Source: XN24 sp047921455
GTDB lineage: Bacteria > Pseudomonadota > Gammaproteobacteria > Steroidobacterales > XN24
NCBI GenBank assembly: GCA_047921455.1
Contig: JBLRWC010000050.1
Coordinates: forward strand, 1 to 14,440
Reading direction: 5' to 3'
Length of the DNA stretch: 14,440 nt
A program made the position numbers and the translations under genes. The notes under the pieces were generated by a model, which saw nothing but the letters and a program-made list of their open reading frames with translations, was not told the origin of the DNA and ran no database searches. This document shows positions 10,011 to 14,440 of the stretch, in pieces (the first letter of the stretch is position 1; each line of letters starts with the position of its first letter).

Positions 10011-10712
10011 TCAGAACGTGTAGCGGGCGCCCACGTTCCAGGTGTCGATTTCACCGACCTCGTAACCGGCCTGCAGGGCAAAACGGTCCCGCAGGAACCA
10101 GCGTCCGGAGACGCCAACCAGGACGTCGTCGTTGAACGAGTTGCGCGCGCCGGCATTCAGCTCGCCGACTTCGGTGTAGCGCAGGTGCCCCTGTAGCTGC
10201 AGGTTCTGCGCAGCATTCCAGAGCGTCCCGACCTCGACACCCAGGCCTTCGTCGCTGGTGCGAGTGCTCAGGGTCTGCGTGCTGACGCCCCGGGTGGAGA
10301 ACTCGGTCCGGTCGAAGCTCACGCGGCCGTAGACGCTATTGACGTTCGACAATGGCAACGAGTACCCCAGGCCGAGCCGCAGGCGTTCCACGTCGAAATT
10401 GTCCTTGCCGGCAGACACTCCGTTGAGCGTGGCGCGCAAGTCCTGGTCGGCAGACGAAAATTCCGCAAACACATGGAAACGGTCATAAAACTCCCAGGCG
10501 CCACCGATGCGATAGCCACCATCGCTGCTGGTGCGCTGCCGGAATGTCGTGTCGGCATCGACCAGGAACGACTCGGAAAAATCGACGTCGACGTTGACGT
10601 AATCAACCTCGAGATAATTGAATGCGAGCGAATCGGCGGTCATGGCCGTCGTGGGCAATAGCCAAGCCGCGGCCAGCGCCGCCACGGGGGCAGCATACTT
10701 GTGATAAATCAT
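10011..10712 (-). CDS. Predicted small outer-membrane beta-barrel protein, family not recognised
   Basis: Encodes 233 residues with a Sec signal peptide: a positively charged start (MIYHKY), a hydrophobic core at about 7-19 and a likely cleavage after AMTA (residue 26). The mature part has no long hydrophobic helix but many alternating-polarity stretches (NYLEVDYVNVDVDF, HVFAEFSSADQDL, RLRLGLGYSLPL, LQLQGHLRYTEVGE, FALQAGYEVGEI), giving an estimated 8-10 strands, and ends in ARYTF with a terminal Phe, the typical barrel-assembly signal. No cysteine is visible. The start is set by AAAGGA 7 nt before the ATG, just after A7 and C6 homopolymers. It has its own terminator and sits between nudB and mutS, so it is probably a single-gene unit. 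General class is secure; the specific role (porin, adhesin or envelope structure) is unknown. Confidence 0.8.
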   Translation of the reverse strand: MIYHKYAAPVAALAAAWLLPTTAMTADSLAFNYLEVDYVNVDVDFSESFLVDADTTFRQRTSSDGGYRIGGAWEFYDRFHVFAEFSSADQDLRATLNGVSAGKDNFDVERLRLGLGYSLPLSNVNSVYGRVSFDRTEFSTRGVSTQTLSTRTSDEGLGVEVGTLWNAAQNLQLQGHLRYTEVGELNAGARNSFNDDVLVGVSGRWFLRDRFALQAGYEVGEIDTWNVGARYTF

Positions 10713-10755
10713 GGTGAGTCCTTTTTTTGGGGGGCGCCACGAATTGGCGCGTCGT

Positions 10756-10761
10756 TCTATA
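10756..10761 (-). promoter_or_regulatory. Tentative -10 for the beta-barrel gene
   Basis: TATAGA on the minus strand (within GTCATATAGAACG) is the most AT-rich promoter-like element in the 121-bp gap between nudB and this gene, about 44 bp before the ATG. No acceptable -35 is found 17 bp upstream. Support is weak; transcription could also read through from nudB. Confidence 0.25.
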
Positions 10762-10801
10762 TGACCTGCCGGGAAGCGGTTTGATTGCAGGCATGTGCCT
10801 C

Positions 10802-10817
10802 CGCCGGCATGCCGGCG
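10802..10817. other. 16-bp perfect palindrome after nudB
   Basis: cgccggcatgccggcg is its own reverse complement and lies 17 bp past the nudB stop. It can form a 6-bp GC stem with a CATG loop. No T-run follows on the minus strand, so it is at best a Rho-assisted or processing hairpin. GC-rich palindromes of this size arise easily in such genomes. Confidence 0.4.
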
Positions 10818-10833
10818 ACCCGCCACACGCCCT

Positions 10834-11301
10834 TCAACGAGCCGCCAGGAATTCCCCGACGCGCTCGATCGCCGCGCGGTTCGTGCTCGAGGTCGCCCGC
10901 TCCACGGCCGCGGCTAACGGCAGCCACGCATAGCCAATATGCTCCAGCGGGTCGAGCGTGACCTCGACCGGCGCCGCGATGCGCAGGGCGAAGGCGTGCT
11001 CGCGGTTCTCGGTGACGCCCGGCGCGAAGCGATGCCGCCAGGCCGGCGCGATGGTGAAGGTCTCGCAAAGGCCGAGATCCAGCAGCCCGGCGGCGCTGAG
11101 CCCGGTTTCCTCGGCCAGTTCGCGCACCGCCGCTTCCCACGGCTGCTCACGGGCTTCCAGGCTGCCGGTCACGGACTGCCACCAGCCAGCCGGCTCGCGC
11201 CGCTCGAGCAGCAGCACCTCGCCGCCCGCCGTGTAGACCACCACCAGCGCCGATTCCGGTCGCTTCGGTGTCGAGTCCGCCCGCTGCGGCGCCTGGCTCA
11301 C
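10834..11301 (-). CDS. nudB: Dihydroneopterin triphosphate diphosphatase (Nudix hydrolase)
   Basis: Removes pyrophosphate from dihydroneopterin triphosphate in folate synthesis. It has 155 residues, close to E. coli NudB (150). The complete Nudix box is present, G46-x5-E52-x7-R60-E-L-x-E64-E65-x-G67-L68, with the Mg2+-binding REL-EE glutamates intact. GWWQSVTGSLE just before it and AWRHRFAPGVTENREHAFAL (87-106) are typical of this subfamily. The start is a GTG at 11301-11299 overlapping the aspS stop (GTGA), so translation is coupled to aspS. The frame stays open further upstream inside aspS, but that part is only antiparallel-frame noise of a GC-rich gene. The aspS-nudB pair is conserved in gammaproteobacteria, which favours NudB over a generic Nudix enzyme. 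Substrate is inferred from family and context. Confidence 0.9.
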   Translation of the reverse strand: MSQAPQRADSTPKRPESALVVVYTAGGEVLLLERREPAGWWQSVTGSLEAREQPWEAAVRELAEETGLSAAGLLDLGLCETFTIAPAWRHRFAPGVTENREHAFALRIAAPVEVTLDPLEHIGYAWLPLAAAVERATSSTNRAAIERVGEFLAAR

Positions 11302-13085
11302 TGGGCCGGCGGGGTTTCGCCAGCCGGCTTGCGCAGGCGAATCCCGAGCTCGCGCAACTGTTTCTCGGGCACCTCCCCGGGCGCATCGGTCAGCGGGCAA
11401 CTGGCCGTCTGCGTCTTGGGAAAGGCGATCACTTCGCGGATGCTCGAGGCGCCGGCCATCAGCATGACCATGCGGTCGATACCGAAGGCGATGCCGCCGT
11501 GCGGCGGGCAACCGTACTTCAGCGCATCCAGCAGGAAGCCGAACTTCAGCCGCGCTTCTTCTTCGCTGACGCCCAGCAGTTCGAACACGGCTTCCTGCAT
11601 GGCGCGGTCGTGGATACGGATCGAGCCGCCGCCGATTTCGGAGCCGTTCAGCACCAGGTCATAAGCGCGCGACAGGGCGCTGCCCGGGTCGTTGCGCAGC
11701 GCCGCGAGATCGGGCGCGCTCGGCGCGGTGAACGGATGATGCAGGGCGAACCAGCGCTGCTCACCCTCGTCCCATTCGAACATCGGGAAATCGACCACCC
11801 AGAGCGGCTTCCAGCCCGCCTCGAGCAGGCCGAGATCCATGCCAAGCTTCTCCCGCAGCGCGCCCAGCGCGTCGTTGACGACCTTCGCGCTGTCGGCGCC
11901 GAAAAACACCAGGTCGCCGGCGACCGCGCCGGTGCGCGACAGGATGCCGGCGACGGCTTCGTCGGGCAGGAACTTCAGGATGGGCGACTGCAGGCCCTCG
12001 CGGCCGGCGGCCGGGTCGTTGACCTTCACGTAGGCGAGGCCACGCGCGCCATAGCGCGCCACGAAGGCCGTGTAGTCGTCGATTTCCTTGCGCGACAGGC
12101 TGCCGCCGCCCGGCACGCGCAGCGCCGCGACCCGCCCCTTGGGATCCGCCGCGGGACCGGCAAACACCTTGAACTCGACGTTCGCGACCAGGTCGGCGAT
12201 CTCGACCAGTTCCAGCGGGTTGCGCAGGTCGGGCCGGTCGCTGCCGAAGCGTTCCATGGCCTCGGCCCAGCTCATGCGCGGGAACGGCTCGGCCAGCTCG
12301 ACGTCGAGTACCTTCTGGAACAACTCGCGCACCATGGCTTCCATGAGCCCGGTGACGCCGGCTTCATCGACAAAGGACAGCTCCACGTCCAGCTGGGTGA
12401 ACTCCGGCTGGCGGTCGGCGCGCAAGTCCTCGTCGCGGAAGCAGCGCGCCACCTGGTAGTAGCGATCGATGCCCGACATCATCAACAGCTGCTTGAACAG
12501 CTGCGGCGACTGCGGCAATGCATAGAACTTGCCGGGGAAATTGCGCGCCGGCACCAGGTAATCACGCGCGCCTTCGGGCGTGGCCTTGGTCAGGATCGGG
12601 GTCTCGACGTCGACGAAGCCGTGGCTGTCGAGGAAGCCGCGCAGCGCGCTGGTGACGCGATGGCGCAGGCGCAGGTTATTGAGCATCTCCGGGCGGCGCA
12701 GGTCGAGATAGCGATAGCGCAGGCGCAGGTCTTCACCGGCCGGCTCGTCGTGGTGGAACGGCGGTGTCTCGCTGCGGTTCAGCACCTCGAGCCGGCGCGC
12801 CACCAGTTCGACCTGGCCGGTGGCCAGCGCCGCGTTCGCGGTGCCCTCCGGACGGGCGCGCACCTCGCCGGTGACCTTAAGCACGAACTCCGAGCGCACG
12901 CTCTCGGCGATGGCGAAAATCGCGGCGTCATCGGGATTGAAAACGATCTGCAGCAAGCCCTCGCGATCCCGCAGGTCGATGAAGATGACGCCGCCGTGGT
13001 CGCGGCGTCGATGCACCCAGCCGACCACCGTGGCTTCCTCGCCGATCAGCGACTCGTTGATTGCACCGCAATAATGGCTACGCAT
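11298..13085 (-). CDS. aspS: Aspartyl-tRNA synthetase, probably non-discriminating (Asp/Asn)
   Basis: Class II synthetase of 595 residues, bacterial type: OB-fold anticodon domain (about 1-105), catalytic domain with a bacterial GAD insertion, motif 2 FRDED...RQPEFTQLD (216-233) and motif 3 GIAFGIDRMVMLM (531-543). The N-terminus MRSHYCG and the GWVHRRRDHGGVIF segment closely resemble Pseudomonas AspRS. His30 and Gly81 occupy positions where, from memory, the discriminating E. coli enzyme has Leu and Lys and the non-discriminating P. aeruginosa enzyme has His and Gly. This suggests it also aspartylates tRNA-Asn. The start at 13085 fits family length; an upstream in-frame ATG at 13178 would run into the DUF502 gene. 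An AAGGA lies about 10 nt before the ATG. The stop overlaps the nudB GTG. Confidence 0.97.
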   Translation of the reverse strand: MRSHYCGAINESLIGEEATVVGWVHRRRDHGGVIFIDLRDREGLLQIVFNPDDAAIFAIAESVRSEFVLKVTGEVRARPEGTANAALATGQVELVARRLEVLNRSETPPFHHDEPAGEDLRLRYRYLDLRRPEMLNNLRLRHRVTSALRGFLDSHGFVDVETPILTKATPEGARDYLVPARNFPGKFYALPQSPQLFKQLLMMSGIDRYYQVARCFRDEDLRADRQPEFTQLDVELSFVDEAGVTGLMEAMVRELFQKVLDVELAEPFPRMSWAEAMERFGSDRPDLRNPLELVEIADLVANVEFKVFAGPAADPKGRVAALRVPGGGSLSRKEIDDYTAFVARYGARGLAYVKVNDPAAGREGLQSPILKFLPDEAVAGILSRTGAVAGDLVFFGADSAKVVNDALGALREKLGMDLGLLEAGWKPLWVVDFPMFEWDEGEQRWFALHHPFTAPSAPDLAALRNDPGSALSRAYDLVLNGSEIGGGSIRIHDRAMQEAVFELLGVSEEEARLKFGFLLDALKYGCPPHGGIAFGIDRMVMLMAGASSIREVIAFPKTQTASCPLTDAPGEVPEKQLRELGIRLRKPAGETPPAQ

Positions 13086-13152
13086 GACCTGGTTTTCCTT
13101 GAAACGACCGCGCCCGCCCGGCTTTCGGGAAGGCGACGAAGGGGCGAGGATG

Positions 13153-13806
13153 TTAAAGGCGCTCCGGGGGTGGCGCAAGGCTCGCCTTGGCTTCCTCGGG
13201 AGTGCGCCAGCGTGGCACGGCCACGCCGAGCGAAATGATCATGCGCAGACCCTCGTCGACACGCATGTCCAGCGGCACGAGCTCATGCTTGGGAATGAAC
13301 AGCAAAAATCCCGAGGTCGGGTTCGGCGTCGTCGGCAGGAACACGCAGACCACGTCGTCCTCGGTCCGTGACTGGATTTCGCCGACCAGTTCCGAGGTCT
13401 GGAAGCACATGCTCCAGATGCCCTTGCGCGGGTACTCCACCAGCATCACGCGCTTGAAGGCCGTGCTGCTGTCGGCAAACAAGGTCTCCGCCACCTGCTT
13501 CGCGCCGGAATAGATACCGCTCACCAGCGGAATGCGGGTCACGATCCGGTCGCCCAGCTCCACCAGCCGGCGGCCGGCAAAATTCGCCGCCAGCACGCCG
13601 GTACCGACCAGGATGGCCAGCGCCAGGATGACGCCCAGGCCGGGAATATTGAAACCGAGCAGCGCCTCCGGCCGCCACGGGGGCGGCAGGAACAGCAGGA
13701 TCTGGTCCACGAAGCGGATCAGGAAGCGGATGATCAGGAAGGTGATGAGCAGGGGAATCCACAGGATCAGCCCCGTGACCAGGTGCCTCCTGAGGGTCTT
13801 AAGCAT
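13153..13806 (-). CDS. DUF502 family integral membrane protein
   Basis: 217-residue membrane protein of unknown biochemical role. Two hydrophobic segments at about 9-40 (possibly a helix plus re-entrant part) and 56-76 are followed by the family hallmark IPLVSGIYSGAKQVAETLF (92-110) and a soluble C-terminal domain with FLPTTPNPTSGFLLFIP. Related proteins are widespread in proteobacteria, cyanobacteria and plants (COV1-like). The ATG at 13806 lies inside the end of the FmdB-like gene, an 8-bp overlap, and the two are probably translated together. aspS follows after 67 bp. Family assignment is secure; function is not known, and its place beside aspS gives no clear hint. Confidence 0.88.
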   Translation of the reverse strand: MLKTLRRHLVTGLILWIPLLITFLIIRFLIRFVDQILLFLPPPWRPEALLGFNIPGLGVILALAILVGTGVLAANFAGRRLVELGDRIVTRIPLVSGIYSGAKQVAETLFADSSTAFKRVMLVEYPRKGIWSMCFQTSELVGEIQSRTEDDVVCVFLPTTPNPTSGFLLFIPKHELVPLDMRVDEGLRMIISLGVAVPRWRTPEEAKASLAPPPERL

Positions 13807-14251
13807 CGCGGCCAGCCTTGTTCGCGGACGACGGCGCAGCCGCCTTCGCGGCGTCCGGTTTCTTCGCCGCGCTGGGCGCCGGCTTGCTGTCGGACTTGCT
13901 GTCTGACTTGCTGTCGGCCTTGCGGTCGGGCTTGTCTGCGGCCTTGCGGTCCTTGCCTTCCTGCTGGCCGCCGGGCTTACCGTCCTGCTTGCCGGCCGCC
14001 TTGTCCGCGGCCTTGCCGTCCGACTGGTCCGCGGGCTTGCTCTCCGACTCGGCGATATTGCGCCGCTTGTCGTTCTTGAAGTCGGTCTCGTACCAGCCGC
14101 CGCCCTTGAGGCGGAAGCTCGGCGCCGATACCTGCCGCTTCAGCGCCGGCGCGGCGCACTCCGGACAATCGACCAACGGCGCGTCGGCCAGCCGCTGCAG
14201 CGCATCGTGCTGGTGGCCGCAAGCGCTGCAGCGGTATTCATAAATGGGCAT
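13799..14251 (-). CDS. FmdB-family zinc-ribbon protein with a long Lys/Asp-rich tail
   Basis: 150 residues. The N-terminus MPIYEYRCSACGH...DCPECA is the FmdB/CxxC regulatory zinc ribbon, with Cys8, Cys11, Cys29 and Cys32 as the probable zinc ligands; the domain ends with GGGWYETDFK at about 67-75. These proteins are named after a formamidase regulator but are mostly uncharacterised. The rest (about 76-150) is a low-complexity tail rich in Lys, Asp, Ala and Pro with DSK repeats, clearly longer than in many relatives. The start at 14251 is fixed by the MPIYEY signature, with GAGGA 9 nt upstream; an upstream in-frame ATG at 14302 would overlap the end of clpB. It sits 28 bp after clpB and overlaps the DUF502 gene by 8 bp, suggesting one transcript. 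Confidence 0.88.
   Translation of the reverse strand: MPIYEYRCSACGHQHDALQRLADAPLVDCPECAAPALKRQVSAPSFRLKGGGWYETDFKNDKRRNIAESESKPADQSDGKAADKAAGKQDGKPGGQQEGKDRKAADKPDRKADSKSDSKSDSKPAPSAAKKPDAAKAAAPSSANKAGRDA
13883..13930. repeat. 12-bp tandem repeats encoding (D/K/S) units in the FmdB-like tail
   Basis: Four successive 12-bp units (cttgctgtcgga, cttgctgtctga, cttgctgtcggc, cttgcggtcggg on the plus strand) are near-identical. On the minus strand they encode repeated Asp-Ser-Lys-type tetrapeptide units in the tail. Being a multiple of three, changes in copy number would keep the frame. Degenerate related units extend on either side. Confidence 0.75.
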
Positions 14252-14279
14252 CGTGCAGGATCCTCGTCCAGGGAAATAC

Positions 14280-14440
14280 TCAGGCAGAAAAGACCAGCCC
14301 ATCCGGGCCGGCGTCCACGTGCACCGTCACGCCGGGGCTGAACTCACCCCGCAGGATACGCTGCGCGAGCGGGTTCTCAACCTGTTGCTGGATGGCGCGC
14401 TTCAGCGGCCGGGCGCCGTACACCGGGTCGAAGCCCGCCT
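14280..14440 (-). CDS. clpB: ATP-dependent chaperone ClpB, C-terminal fragment
   Basis: The last 52 codons and the stop of a gene entering from the right edge. The residues include AGFDPVYGARPLKRAIQQQV, then ENPLAQRILRGEF, the C-terminal small-domain signature of ClpB/Hsp104 disaggregases, which work with DnaK to rescue aggregated proteins. The GFDPxYGARPLKR motif carries the sensor-2 arginine. Only the D2 small domain is visible, so ClpA or another Clp ATPase cannot be formally excluded, but the QQQVENPLAQ...L sequence fits ClpB best. The gene ends 28 bp before the FmdB-like gene with no terminator between. Confidence 0.9.
   Translation of the reverse strand, partial: AGFDPVYGARPLKRAIQQQVENPLAQRILRGEFSPGVTVHVDAGPDGLVFSA

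Noticed and set aside
13086..13152. Possible terminator between the DUF502 gene and aspS
   Set aside because: Only a 4-bp cccg/cggg stem without a T-run is visible; read-through into aspS seems likely.
11268..13238. A 656-codon plus-strand open frame antisense to aspS
   Set aside because: Same artefact of high-GC coding DNA. Both long antisense frames lie opposite class II synthetases, which recalls the Rodin-Ohno idea, but composition explains them without it.

Overview
The window looks like ordinary core chromosome from a high-GC gammaproteobacterium outside the Enterobacterales. Evidence is gene order and protein features: alaS-lysC-csrA in a row and mutS divergent from pncC...recA resemble the Pseudomonas arrangement (from memory), aspS-nudB is the usual gammaproteobacterial pair, and the AspRS resembles the Pseudomonas type. 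A run of exactly 100 Ns inside mutS shows that this is a draft scaffold or metagenome bin. I saw no mobile element, CRISPR array, phage gene, rRNA or complete tRNA, and no clear candidate for a new multi-gene system.

Layout, left to right. Positions 112-7071 hold a minus-strand gene train, transcribed right to left: pncC, thpR, recA, recX, alaS, lysC, csrA. Several junctions overlap (pncC/thpR, recA/recX) or are very short (alaS/lysC, 9 bp). Likely internal promoters lie before recA, alaS and csrA. The divergent intergenic region 7072-7219 separates pncC from mutS (plus strand, 7220-9966), whose C-terminal linker is split by the N gap. mutS converges on a minus-strand gene for a small secreted beta-barrel-like protein (10011-10712), which has a strong terminator next to the mutS stop codon. 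Positions 10834-14440 form a second minus-strand train: clpB (3' end only), an FmdB-type zinc-ribbon gene, a DUF502 membrane-protein gene, aspS and nudB.

Functional picture. The region mixes DNA maintenance (recA, recX, mutS), translation (alaS, aspS), aspartate-family amino acid synthesis (lysC), post-transcriptional control (csrA), nucleotide and cofactor metabolism (pncC, nudB), RNA phosphodiester chemistry (thpR) and protein disaggregation (clpB). RecX modulates RecA, and the two genes overlap. AspRS carries the two residues associated with non-discriminating enzymes, which suggests that Asn-tRNA is made through a GatCAB amidotransferase.

Points most worth a second look: (1) the mutS gap is flanked by the same 19 bp on both sides and is probably an unmerged contig overlap; collapsing it restores an 875-residue MutS in frame. 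(2) A perfect 8-bp inverted repeat with arm centres 21 bp apart straddles the likely recA promoter, where no E. coli-type LexA box is visible. (3) The AspRS specificity residues. (4) The unassigned beta-barrel protein. (5) The lysine/aspartate-rich repetitive tail on the FmdB-like protein.
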